Origin: Polietes domitor
Lineage: Eukaryota > Arthropoda > Insecta > Diptera > Muscidae
DNA: 64,000 nt
Direction of reading: 5' to 3'
Assembly: GCA_947397865.1 (NCBI GenBank)
Contig: OX377622.1
Location: forward strand, 487,878 to 551,877
Both the position numbers and the translations under genes were made by a program. Each line of letters starts with the position of its first letter. Within the stretch, counting starts at the first letter, position 1. The notes beneath the pieces are model-generated. The model had not been told where the DNA came from. It searched no databases and was given only the letters and a program-made list of their open reading frames with translations. Below, one piece after another: positions 13,852-26,283 of the stretch.

Positions 13852-14496
13852 TCACTTCGAAAATGATTCATTATTACACTTTCGCCCATAGAGTAGCACC
13901 TGGAGCACCAAATGTAAAAATGAGCTAAATACCGAAAATCGGAACACGTTATCCATGCCACAGCACACTGGAGAGGTGCTAAAAACATCTATTAGCTGTT
14001 GCCGTTGTTTTGCGGTCACACGAAATTGTAATAAAAAGCAATTCATACAATAAATAAATATGCAAAAATACGACCAATTCACTTCATCCATACGAATGGA
14101 CGTATCTAAAATTGCAAACACAAATGAAAATAATAAAATATTAACACCTTCCTCAAAGATATGCATGAGTGGCTGTGGCAATTTCAGAAAATAGTCAAAA
14201 TAATATCTAAATCTTATGAAAGAAAACACGAAACTGAATGTTTTATGACGTACAATTTCCCATTTCATTTTCTTTGGACCAGTCTAATAAACCCGTGACT
14301 GTGTGTGTTCCAATTGTGAAAACAACACAAAATCGTCGGAAGCATTTAGGATGGTAATCAATGGCGTCGTTATTGCGGCCAGCGTATTTTTTACCTCATT
14401 TCTGGAAATAAATGCTGCCTTAATGAAACACGTCAGAAAGAAAAACACACAGAACATTATCCAACGTTGTTTTTGATGCTTGGTAAATTCTTTCAT
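13852..14496 (-). pseudogene. Unassigned hydrophobic reading frame with one in-frame stop
   Basis: On the minus strand a single frame stays open from an ATG at 14496 to a stop at 13852 (about 215 codons), broken only by TAG at 14284-14286. The conceptual product is rich in hydrophobic segments: one after residue 10 (MFCVFFFLTCFIKAAF), one around INILLFSFVFAIL-like residues and one near FCIFIYCMNCFLLQF. That pattern suggests a multi-pass membrane protein. The C-terminal part (LLYGRKCNNES) vaguely resembles the region before the last exon of insect odorant receptors, but I cannot claim homology. An unrelated-frame stretch at 14577-14798 could be an upstream piece. Either a decayed gene, a gene with an allelic stop, or a chance frame in AT-rich DNA. 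Confidence 0.3.
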
Positions 14497-16252
14497 TCTT
14501 CCATTCAGACATTAAACACACTGAAGTGGAACACAAATGGCAAAAAACGCAAATTTCCGCCGCCTGTCTTATTACGTCAAATCGATAATTGAATGAACTG
14601 ATATGTCTGCGTTGCTGGTAGTTTTCCGTTGTCTAGTGTTGATGAGCATATTTTATTGATGACGCCGAATTCGCACTTGTGCAGCTTTTCGTTTCTTTTT
14701 CCATGTATATTGAAAATACTTTGGAAATACACTACTACACAATATCTTAAATATTTAAGATCATTTTTCATTCCATTTTGGCCTATGTTAGAACTCACGA
14801 TTGTGACACGGCAATTTTTTTCAACGGATCGAGCTCATCATTTTTTCATATTTGGGTAAATTTTGAAAAATTTTTTTGTATGTCGTATCTAGCGCCATTT
14901 GCTTTTCCGTGTTTCAATGTATACGGTTTGTTTGGATCAGCAGTCGTTCCATAGATCTGGTCACTGGCCACCATGCACACAACATATATTCTTTTATGAG
15001 GTCATTCAAAACTTTTAGTTTTTTTCGTTTCAAAAATAATAGTTAAGCTTAAAATCTGCATATATGGTTTAGGTGGGGCAACAATGTGTATAATATCGAA
15101 TTCTTAATGTAGTTTAGTTGTTGCGATTGGTATTATATATGTGAAAAAACTCTAAATTGGTCGTTACTTTTGCAGATCACAACGATGTAGCCTAAACTCT
15201 TTTTTTGCAGAAAGTAAAATCTTCCAGTTGGTCGGTTCATTTACCTGAAAATGAAATTAGATCGGCCTTGGTAGTGCATGAAGATACCACTTTTATGAGA
15301 TTTTGGACAGGGAACTCTACAAATCTGGACAACCAGTCAATGCACTGAGTAACAGATATGCGGTTAGATTTTAGAGACAAAAGCACATATTACATACATT
15401 TTGTTCTCTTGCGGATATTGTAGACCCATCTGAAATATTGCTAAGACATTTACAGTAGGTCCAATGAAGAAAGCTGTAATGAATCTCTACCGTTCAGTGA
15501 GTCCAATGCGCAAATCAGATCAAGTATAAAAATCAAGTCAAAAATCCCTGCCTCCAATTCATAATTTGTGTCCTTTTGACCATCAAAAAATCCCCATGGT
15601 TGGGGACAAATCCCCACATATTACATGCCTGTGGCTACCAAAGATTAAAGTTTTCATCAACAAATGGATATCAAACCCACACTCTAATCAAAGCGAAATA
15701 CAAACGGAAACATTGAGGAGGAAACGGCCAAAATGCCATTGACTGTAGAAAAATCAATAACTGTTTGTTGCAGGACGCTCTAATGCAACCAAATATCAAA
15801 ATATCAATTCCAAAGTGTACAAAAGTCGATGACTCGAATTTAAGTATTCATATATGTACGAATGTGTAGGTAGATGATGCATCATTTGTCATTTTAATTG
15901 GCCTTCATCGTTTTTATATCGCAAATGAAATAATTGTCAAAATTTGCTGTCTCCAGTACAAACATTCATGTTTATGACATCAATACCGTGCTATAAATTC
16001 GGAATTTAGATTGTTTGACCGCCCGTCTACACAATCGATTGGTAATTGAGGTCAAACAATGGGTCAATTATTGGTGTCAGTATGGGTTTTGTGTATTGGA
16101 AACAAGTGCGCTTTTGGTATTGGGGTCTCGGAATTCAACACCCCAACGGAAAAATCTGTAGTGTGTGGTGGCTTTTACGAAAAAGCACACCATGCTAAAA
16201 TTGTCATACGAGATATGCAGAATGTGGATCCAAAATCAATATAAATACTAAC
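14497..16252. other. No supported feature
   Basis: A minus-strand open frame at 14577-14798 may be connected to the broken frame just downstream but shows no domain. The rest is AT-rich DNA without repeat boundaries or gene signals that I can support. A small hairpin (TCCCCA/TGGGGA) lies near 15591-15610. Confidence 0.5.
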
Positions 16253-16540
16253 TTTTTTCACGACGTTGCACGGGTTCATTCTTACCTATTTCCCTACTTC
16301 GTAAGATTTTGAAGATAAAATGAGTATTAATTGATAGCTCAAAAATATAGTTTGTGTTGTCGGTACCACGCCCCTTTGACCTATCATGATCTAGTATATC
16401 CAGGAACCATTCCTTGTCCAGAATATACCTACAGTAAAATTTTCAAGCGGATCGGTCCATCGCATTGGCGTCCTATGTGGACAATGCAAACAAGCAGTTT
16501 ATGTGTATGGATATATTATAATAATTATATAAAAATATAT
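16253..16540 (+). repeat. Dispersed repeat copy, TTGCACGGGTTCATT head
   Basis: This segment is homologous along most of its length to 61622-61890. Both start in a T-run followed by GTTGC(A/G)CGGGTTCATT, both carry AAAATGAGTA(T/C)TAATTGATA, and both carry CTATCATGA(T/C)CTAGTATA. They end near an AATCGGTCCA-type box. A related tail is also found at the end of the 24143-26283 repeat. The 107-codon open frame inside it (16331-16654) is a by-product of the repeat. Confidence 0.7.
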
Positions 16541-19500
16541 ATATATGTAACACAAACAATGTTTTTGTATGTCCGCTTTAGACTCATTAGGTCCATTCGA
16601 CCGATTTTCATATTTTACGATACAAAAATTTCAAATTTAAATACATTACGTTAAAATCTCTAGACCAATCTTCTTAAAATTTATTTTCTGTGAGTCCAAA
16701 CAAACATTTTATTTAAATTCACAAAAGTAGTATTTCCTTAGCTAAAATTAAAGAAAGCACAAAATATTTTATTAAAAAAATATAAATATTTACAAGTTGT
16801 TCGTCTAGAAACTTTATATTAAAATTATTATTTACTTTTCAAATAATTTCATTTTATATGCTATTCAAATTATATTAATCTATAAAGTGTATATAAAGTG
16901 GACATTATAAATAAAAAATGTTTGTTTACACATCAATGTCAGTGGATATAGTGTGACTTAGAGAAATGTAATTATAACGGTAAATTTTTTATAAATGCTG
17001 CAAAAAAGCTTAAATTAGAGATCTGATCAAAGTAAATACCAAAATTGGCATATCTCAATCTTTTTTTTTTGATTTTTGACTTAGACCACTATCATACTTA
17101 CATATATCGTTCAACATTGATTGCCATAAAGCCAAATGTTAAGAAAATATTATAATACCTTCTTCAAAGAAATTATATATATGTTTTTTTTCTAAAGAAT
17201 AAGATGGAGCTATAAACTCCCATGTTATTATATTTCCAAGGTCTTCCGATTTTGGTGAAAATTGGTGAACATAATTGATGACGATGATTTTTTTTAAATT
17301 TTTTCAAATTTCGCATATTTAGAAGAGGAGGGTTTATTCAACATATATATTTTGCTGTACAAAATATATTTTTTACATGATAATTATTAGTTTTTACTAA
17401 TAAAAAATACACATTTTTATATTTTTTCAACAAAATTTATGTTTAATTTTTTAACTTTCCAGTACAATCGGCCACATATGTGCTACAGACATACTGTAGA
17501 AATACTCATTTTTTATTGCTGAAAATATTGAAATTTATTTTTGAAAAAATCGTCTTACATTAATATATGCAAATATTTCAAAACTCTGACAAACTTTATC
17601 TGTAAAATACTTTTTTTTGCATTGTTAGTTTATACCGAATAAAAATTAAATTGTAGTTAACAATACTCTGATAATTGTATTTTTAACGTTGCATTTTACG
17701 CTAATTATTAAATTTCGTTCATTCAATTTCGGTGCAAAGATAAGTATTATACTTTGCGGATCTTCTGAAAATATGTCATCGATTCGATTGAAAGTAGACC
17801 CAGTTGAATATTTCAAACAAAATGATTAATTTAGTTAACTCATAAAATAGAAAATAATGATAAATGTAGCATATTTGCAGAAAAATATCCATTTAAAATA
17901 TGATTTTGATTCAGCGTTCGTACAGAAACAAAGAAACCGGGGTGGAGGGGGCCTACAAGGACTCTGACTTTATTGGCACATTAATTAATAGTGCATTGCT
18001 TATTTTTTCCCCTGCAATATTTTACATATGACCCACCTTTCGGTTTATTATTCAAAATATATAAATTCTAGTATCATGAAATCACCACATGTGGCATGAG
18101 GTAAGAAATCAATTATAAATTATTTACATTAGAAATTATTTGTTTGAATATTGCTTCCCCGCAATGCTTGAGCTGTCCTATTATACATAAGTATGTGTAC
18201 TATCAACGCCATCACATTAGAATTTGATGGCATCTCTATTTGAAAATATGCAGTTGAATCAATACGGGAAGCACCTTGAAATCGACGAATCGCCAAAAAC
18301 AGCAACACTATTAAAACTAACAAGTTGAAGAGTTTACATTGTGCTGGGAATGCGTAGGTTGATTGATATATCTGCACATGCAGTCAGCCATACATACATA
18401 CATATACATAATTTTCGAATGTAAAATTAGGGTGACTTTTTTATATTTTTCAAAATTGAAAAATTTGCTCTGGCAAAATAGAATAGAGAAGAAAAAATCG
18501 TAAAACTAACTCGATTTATTATTTTTCTGGCACGAGTACCCAGAAAAATAGGTTGGATTTTTGAAATTTGTAAGATACAATAAATTTGTGTTTAATAGGT
18601 TGGACTTTTGAAAATTTTAAGATATGTTGAATATTATGTATAGTTGACCTTTTTCTATTTTTCTGAGGTCCTGAACAAATCTATATTTCGATCGTCATCG
18701 ACGATCATCCTCGGGGATATTCAATTTAAGCAAAACATTGAACTCTTTCGTTTCGAAGTACGAAGCACTTGACTGGATGTGGTAATTGCAATTTCTTAGG
18801 GATAGACATGGATAGACATATGCCTGGTTAAGATGATGATTTTAATAAGAATTTACCAAAATAGTTGATTTTGATTTGATAAATTTTCAAGCATTTTTTA
18901 CTCTACTTTAAAAGGCCAAACTAATAAGCCCTCCCCCTAGTGTACGTACATATATATATGTACTTTTGCATGGATACTTTTACAATTCTACAATTCTGTA
19001 TCCTTTGTTTCCCATCGAGTTGGTATGGGAAATATGCATATACATAAGTACACAAATATTATTGTTCCAAGTACTTGGAAACACAATCCTTATTGGTTAA
19101 TCAATTTAATGGGGTTCAACTGTGTCCATGTATGTTTCTGTTTGAGGATGGATATTTTATTTATGCCAGCCAACAATCGAACTGATTCGCAATCTTATCT
19201 AAACATACTTCACTACTTATTCGTGATTGCATCGTCCAATGTTTGTGTATGCTCTACGGGGTGTTATGAGATCGTGCAAAAGTCTGTCACACACGCTACA
19301 CAAATTTTTCCATGGCACAGTAATCGAGAATCGAGATGTCAGACTCTGATGTCGCCCACTGTGCGTGTACCGGGAACTAACAATTTATTGCGACAAAACG
19401 TCTTTTTTTCAGAATAGAAAATAGGGGAAATTTTTTCAGAAACTTAGATAGGGAAAGTTCAAATATATGCAATTGCAACCGTTGGTTGCAAAAATATCCA

Positions 19501-20833
19501 ATTTATTTTTTTTTTTTTGATTACCGTGATCTACGGAACTGCCAACTTTTGAACATAAAAGCTCAATTTTCCAAAAAAAAAACATTGACACAAATAACTA
19601 GGTTTTCTTGGATTTTTTCGAGTGTTAACGAACTAACACTGAAATTTTGGTGGAACTATTAAATTGTCATAAAAGATTATTTTTTCTGGAAATAGGTATA
19701 AAATATTTTTATAAGAAGAAATAGTATCGCGATAAGCTCCAGTATCACGACAAGTTCTGATGGAAAACATGAAAGAAATCCTCGAATATATCTCAAAAAT
19801 TCTGGGCCCATAAGTCGTTTATACTCAGAATAAAAATTCGATGAGTTTGAAAAAGTAGCAGGTCGTCAAAAAGGTAACAAAAATAAATTTTAGTCGCATG
19901 CATAATGCCCCTAATGTTGTCAAAATCTCCCTTTTTCCTATGGGCGTCCACAAGGTTCAAAACAACGGACACATGGGCTTTACGTCCGGGTAATGAATAC
20001 TGCGCGTATATTCTTAAGAAACTTTGTGGCACTACGCGCCATTAATAACATCATTTAATCACCAAGACAATTTCGGTTGCCGTAGGGTCGATGTCAACTT
20101 GAATCAGCCACAATTGATGGCTTTAATTTCGATCAATGTCCATACAAAGTAGTTAATAAAAATAAACACGTTAAACAATCAACGCACAGCACATTCCACT
20201 GTATTTAATGAAAATTCCAATTCAGCAGACACTCGAAACACTCACACTATCGACGTCACATCGCACAATCCATGGGACTGTACACAACAGTACACACAAT
20301 TAGATTGATCTTGAAAATCAACAAATAAACAAAAGCAAAATACTCATTTTATCGCCCGAACGCACACATTTCTGAGTGTTTAATTTGATTCAGTGCTTTT
20401 AATGAATAACCGCTTATCTCGAAAAATAAAAATGTTCAGGGGAGCCAAAGCAAATTATTCTTCTAGTGCATATCATACTTCAGGTAATCTCCTGTATGCA
20501 GAAAATAATTATGAAGAAAGCTTATTTGCAAACAATTTTAAATACATACAGGAAGACTATGCATAAGAGAATATGCAAAAGTAAAAACTAAATATCGAGA
20601 AATTCCGAGATAAGCGATTATTCCAGAAAACACAGAATTGTGTTCGTTCAATGTGCACCGAGAGAAACAAACGTATGGAAATATAGTTAAATAAATTATT
20701 TATTTAAACAAGGCAAATTAAGTCAAAGTAATAAATATTAGGGTGGCTTCTTTGTGATAGAGAAAAAATGTTGTCAATGTTCCCGACTAAAGTAAAAGTT
20801 TGGTTTGTTTTATTGTTATTTTTATTTTATTCA
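16541..20833. other. No supported gene; very AT-rich
   Basis: 16700-17900 is extremely AT-rich. An 82-codon minus-strand frame at 18129-18377 has an N-terminal hydrophobic stretch (LLVLIVLLFLAI) that could be a signal anchor, but no homology or splice context supports it. A 130-codon plus-strand frame at 19025-19417 shows no domain. No RNA gene or mobile-element boundary was recognised. Confidence 0.5.
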
Positions 20834-22273
20834 TTTTATTTATTTTATTTATTTTATTTATTTTATTTATTTTATTTATTTTATTTATTTTATTTATTTT
20901 ATTTATTTTATTTATTTTATTTATTTTATTTATTTTATTTATTTTATTTATTTTATTTATTTTATTTATTTTATTTATTTTATTTATTTTATTTATTTTA
21001 TTTATTTTATTTATTTTATTTATTTTATTTATTTTATTTATTTTATTTATTTTATTTATTTTATTTATTTTATTTATTTTATTTATTTTATTTATTTTAT
21101 TTATTTTATTTATTTTATTTATTTTATTTATTTTATTTATTTTATTTATTTTATTTATTATATTTATTTTATTTATTTTATTTATTTTATTTATTTTATT
21201 TATTTTATTTATTTTATTTATTTTATTTATTTTATTTATTTTATTTATTTTATTTATTTTATTTATTTTATTTATTTTATTTATTTTATTTATTTTATTT
21301 ATTTTATTTATTTTATTTATTTTATTTATTTTATTTATTTTATTTATTTTATTTATTTTATTTATTTTATTTATTTTATTTATTTTATTTATTTTATTTA
21401 TTTTATTTATTTTATTTATTTTATTTATTTTATTTATTTTATTTATTTTATTTATTTTATTTATTTTATTTATTTTATTTATTTTATTTATTTTATTTAT
21501 TTTATTTATTTTATTTATTTTATTTATTTTATTTATTTTATTTATTTTATTTATTTTATTTATTTTATTTATTTTATTTATTTTATTTATTTTATTTATT
21601 TTATTTATTTTATTTATTTTATTTATTTTATTTATTTTATTTATTTTATTTATTTTATTTATTATATTTATTTTATTTATTTTATTTATTTTATTTATTT
21701 TATTTATTTTATTTATTTTATTTATTTTATTTATTTTATTTATTTTATTTATTTTATTTATTTTATTTATTTTATTTATTTTATTTATTTTATTTATTTT
21801 ATTTATTTCATTTATTTTATTTATTTTATTTATTTTATTTATTTTATTTATTTTATTTATTTTATTTGTTTTATTTATTTTATTTATTTTATTTATTTTA
21901 TTTATTTTATTTATTTTATTTATTTTATTTATTTTATTTATTTTATTTATTTTATTTATTTTATTTATTTTATTTATTTTATTTATTTTATTTATTTTAT
22001 TTATTTTATTTATTTTATTTATTTTATTTATTTTATTTATTTTATTTATTTTATTTGTTTTATTTATTTTATTTATTTTATTTATTTTATTTATTTTATT
22101 TATTTTATTTATTTTATTTATTTTATTTATTTTATTTATTTTATTTATTTTATTTATTTTATTTATTTTATTTATTTTATTTGTTTTATTTATTTTATTT
22201 ATTTTATTTATTTTATTTATTTTATTTATTTTATTTATTTTATTTATTTTATTTATTGTATTTATTTTATTTA
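20834..22273. repeat. Minisatellite array, 160 units of TTTTATTTA
   Basis: The 9-bp unit TTTTATTTA repeats in exact register from 20834 to 22273, which is 1,440 bases or 160 units with no insertion or deletion. I count seven substitutions: 21160, 21664, 21809, 21868, 22057, 22183 and 22258. Five of the seven lie in the last third. The G substitutions at 21868, 22057 and 22183 are separated by multiples of nine, so they hit the same unit position. Because the unit length is divisible by three and the unit has no stop in any forward frame, all three plus-strand frames are open for about 490 codons (FYL-type tripeptide repeats). This is an artefact of the repeat, not a gene. Confidence 0.97.
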
Positions 22274-22280
22274 TTTTATT

Positions 22281-24142
22281 TTTATATAATACTCAATAAC
22301 TTCCACGTTTTCAATTCAATTTGTTTTTAGGGGGTCGTTGGAGCGTCACTGATCGCTAATTGTGACTTTAAGAATATCCGATTTGTTGGCCTGAATGTGT
22401 TAGATATGAAGTAATAACTGAAACTTGGTGTTATTTACATTGTAAACACATTCTAGTATTATGCAAAGCTAAAAGATTCACACCAAGATTTTTTTCCAGA
22501 AAAGAGGTTACTTTGAAAGCGTCCAGCCCACGAACGGTGGTGTAGACATTTGAACATTGTTTTTGCCAGTGTACGAGACTGTATTTGTTAATATCACATT
22601 CCAATCATGGATACCCATAAAGGTCTAATAACAAACATCTTGTTAACATAATTATTGGCGTTCCATTGAACACACAACATACGTAATATCACAAAAGATG
22701 GTATTCTTGACGGCCAAACGCCAAATATAAATATCCAAATCAACATTTGCATGTCGGTAGCTACCTAACCGGAATCATTAAATCTGAGGTACAGTTAACC
22801 ACGCAAATCAGATGAGCTATGGGGCTATATCTATGACAATGAAATCATCTTCTTAACACTTTTCCTGGAATAGCACTTTCCAGCGGGCAGATAGTGAGAT
22901 GACTCACGTAAGGAAATATCGATTCCTTCTTCAGAAAAGCAAACACCAAAGATTCTGCCCGTATGTGAGTCGTGTTGATTGGGAAAATGCGAATGCATGA
23001 TCAATGCTCATAGAATAGATCAACTAACTACAAGACAGTTAACAAAGTTATTATACGAAATGTGTTTTTATCCGTGGAATAATCGCACTTGGTATTCGGT
23101 ATGAGTTTGCCGGAGTGCGTCGAACGTTGTACGTTCATGAAAGCGAAACACAGGTACGTATGTACGTCCCCCACCCCACGCAACCGTATTTATTGCGCCT
23201 TGACTATTAAAATACAAACATTGTATTTATGAACAGCGTTTGTAGGTACTTGTACCATAGGCCGTATAAAACGCAATAAAATTTTAAGTTGGCCTTCTAA
23301 CGCCTAATGCAAATAGCAAATGTGGTTAAAGTCTCACAAGGACAAAAGAGACACAGGACACCAAGATGTAGAGATAAGTTCATAATCACTAGCAAACTTT
23401 ATTTAACGATGTTCGAATCACTCATGTAGTAAAAGTGGAGCACATCCGTCAGTGTTGCGATATTGTCCCACTCTTGTGTCCTTCATAATTTCACTTTCGG
23501 CCGCCCTATAAGTCACATGTTCATTATATTTCACTCAGTGAAATAGAATAGAAATTAGTGTTATGCAAGTTTCGGTATGGACTACATACCGATATAAAAA
23601 CATCTGTGATTAGTATTTAAAGACACGTTTAGGTGCTAGAGAGACGTACGATATCCCGCCCGCCCGACTTGACTTGTTTCTTGTTTTTCTTCTCGGACCC
23701 GATATTTATGTGTTGTGCTCCCTGGCCGAAAGCCTTCAACCCAGAAGCCCATTATTCTATAAATATTGTATAAAAAATTATCAATGATGTCATAAAGACT
23801 TTTTTCGATGACGTCATATGACATTATTTCTCGAAGCGATGTGAAATAAGCACGGCGCCATTTGTTCTCTATATGTTTGGTTTCATAAAGCTACCACCAT
23901 ATGTTGCCGGGTATGTCAATTGTCCAGTTTCATTTCAGTTCTTCATTTCCTTTTTAAAGCGTTTGTTTATTTTTGGAGGAGTTATTTCATGTAAAGTGAA
24001 ATATAATCGCCAAGTATCTATGTTTTTACCAAAAATTAATTTATTTTAATGAAATGTCCTGTCAGATGTAAAGAAATGTTTGAAATGGTTCATTTACAAA
24101 ACAAATGAATATTATATTTAAACTGAATTTGTTTTATATGAA
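22281..24142. other. No supported gene
   Basis: A short segment at 22505-22541 (GGTTACTTTGAAAGCGT...CCCACGAA) recurs at about 26890-26925, suggesting a shared dispersed repeat. Nothing else is recognisable. Confidence 0.5.
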
Positions 24143-24248
24143 ACTAGCTGAACCCCCGCCCGCTTCGCCAGGCAGAAAAACAGACGGAAATTAAAATCAG
24201 GTTTCATAGTGTTTTTCTTGTGATAGGTAATATATGTACCACTTATAA

Positions 24249-25224
24249 CACAGTGCGACAAATTGCAGTTTAATCTCTGCAATTCAAGCACCACTATGAC
24301 GGTTCGTTAGTGTATCCAAAATGATGACGATTGCCTAAAGGATTTTTTTCCTGAGGTACCCGTTTTCGCGGGACGCCCTGGCGCGCTCCCCGACCCACTT
24401 TTGTTATCTTATGGTCTTTTGTTTGTCATAACTCGAGAACGGCTGTCCCGATTTAGGTGAAATAAATGTTGAAAAATTAAGAATTAAGAATTTTTTCCTG
24501 AGGTACCCGTTTTCGCGGGACGCCCTGGCGCGCTCCCCCACCCACTTTTGTTATCTTATGGTCTTTTGTTTGTCATAACTCGAGAACGGCTGTCCCGATT
24601 TAGGTGAAATAAATGTTGAAAAATTAAGAATTATAATTCCTTTAATCTATTACTATGCTCTTTCTCGATATTTTAAACAGTTTCGCAGATATAAATAAAT
24701 TTATGAAAAAATTGCGGGACTGTTTCTGTTAATGTTCAGTCTGACTACACTGCGTATGAGTGATTTTACCCTCAATAACCAGTAAGTATACGTTACCTAC
24801 ACACACTACATTATTTTTCTGTCTCTAGAAAGAGTATCATAACTAGGGTATCCAATTATTCCGACTTCTAAGATATTCGATTAATTGTTTATTCGAAAGC
24901 TAAGAATTTCCAATTAATCGAATAAACGCCTGAAGAGTTAATCATCAAATAATTGCTCAACTCATTAAAACATAATTAATATAGGTTAAATAGCTAGAAC
25001 ATTTTCTTTTAATGTTAGTCACTACTTTTCCATATTTATGTGTAAATACGTTTCGAAATAAAACAAGAGTTTGCGGGCATTCCTTTTCTATATGGTAATA
25101 AGCCTTGACATATTTTTCCGTTTTGAATTTTTTATGATTTTTAAAAACAAAAAATTTAAATTTTTTAGGATTTTTTTTCTTCTCGAGTTATGACAAACAA
25201 AAGACCATAAGATAACAGAAGTGG
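24249..25224. mobile_element. Damaged second copy of the TAA-target inverted-repeat transposon
   Basis: The left end is near-identical to 8625 onward (CACAGTGCGACAAATTGCAG) and is again preceded by TAA (24246-24248). Two changes distinguish it from the first copy. A unit of about 147 bases, including the CCTGAGGTACCCG block, is tandemly duplicated between about 24350 and 24643. The right arm is truncated: after an internal deletion it ends within ACCATAAGATAACAGAAG near 25224, so the outer right terminus is missing. No target duplication can be checked on that side. Confidence 0.8.
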
Positions 25225-25679
25225 AACATAACTTTAGTTTACAGCAAAAAAGGAAGTATTGTCAAAAATCAAATTTATTTTAGGTTGAGTGTGATTCTCC
25301 TCCTTTCCACAATCAAAACTATAAACTTGCTACGTATGAAGAACTTTCTTAATCGAATAGCTGGAATTCAAATGTACTAAATTCAAAACATATAGAAAGC
25401 CAATCAAATTGTTCACTAATCAGACAACACAAAAACTAAAAAATTAATATAATTTCCATTTTCTTGACTTAAGTCGGCTTTTGACGAATGAATATTTATT
25501 TTTTTGTAACCATTCTTTACTATTGTGCTAAAAATTCCAAATAATTATATAGTTTTACAAAATTCAAATAAAAAATTCCCCATCTTTCAAATACCGCCCA
25601 TTTGTATATTAACTAAGAAGGTTACAAATAAATTAACTCACACAACAATATAGGAATCTCGGTGTCGAATATACTCTAA

Positions 25680-26110
25680 AACAGGTTTTAATTTCGAATG
25701 GGAAGACACGGCCACTTTCCGCCCATCTTTGCACAACTACTTACAATGGATTTACTAACACAAATTTTCAGCTCTCTAGGTGTTATAGAAATGACAATAT
25801 TCGATAATAGGTTTTAACTTTGTATGTGAGATACCACACCCACTTTTCCAATACCGCCCATTTTTGGCACAACTACGTACATTGATGCTAGATGCACTTA
25901 CACCAAATTTCAGCACTCTAGGTGTCATGGAACTGACAATATTCAAAATTGGGTTTTAACTTCGTATGGGAGATACCACGCCCACTTTTCCAATACCACC
26001 CATTTTTGTCAAAACTGTGCAGAATAATAATTAGTGAACTTTCACAAAAATGCAAGACTCTACCCGCAACAGTACTCCGAATATGCTAATTTATAAAAAA
26101 CGAATAAAAC
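25680..26110 (+). repeat. Diverged tandem units of about 142 bp with GCCCACTTT box
   Basis: Three diverged units each begin TTTTAA(C/T)TT(C/T)G(T/A)ATG and contain ACC(A/G)C(G/A)CCCACTTTTCC, GCCCATTTTTG and CTCTAGGTGT(C/T)AT. The same units appear on the opposite strand at 52872-53213. They form the right part of the surrounding dispersed repeat. Confidence 0.75.
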
Positions 26111-26283
26111 CCCAATTAGTGTGGGAGGTGCCACGCCCACTGAAAATATCAAAAATTTATATAGCCTATTTTCACCACCGGTTCAGCATGAACAAAATTT
26201 CAAGAAGATCGGTTCAGTAGTTTAGGCTGCTATAAAGAACAAACAAACAAACAAACACAGATTCATTTTTATATATATAGATA

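Larger units (their letters stand above)
24143..26283 (+). repeat. Old dispersed repeat with a nested transposon
   Basis: The left edge begins ACTAGCTGAACCCCCGCCCG and the right edge ends with a CAAACAAACAAACA run followed by TTCATTTTTATATATATAGA. This head and tail belong to a repeat type widespread in insect genomes whose class I cannot fix. The nested element at 24249-25224 interrupts it. The right third contains diverged tandem units (see 25680-26110). No coding capacity. Confidence 0.65.

Noticed and set aside
16331..16654. 107-codon plus-strand open frame
   Set aside because: It lies inside a dispersed repeat that has a diverged copy at 61.6 kb, and no conserved frame or domain is visible.
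19025..19417. 130-codon plus-strand open frame
   Set aside because: No domain, no splice signals, composition like translated non-coding DNA.
20768..22330. Three overlapping plus-strand frames of about 490-520 codons
   Set aside because: All are forced by the 9-bp repeat, whose unit is a multiple of three and contains no stop. The products are pure FYL/FIL/FIY-type repeats with no other content.
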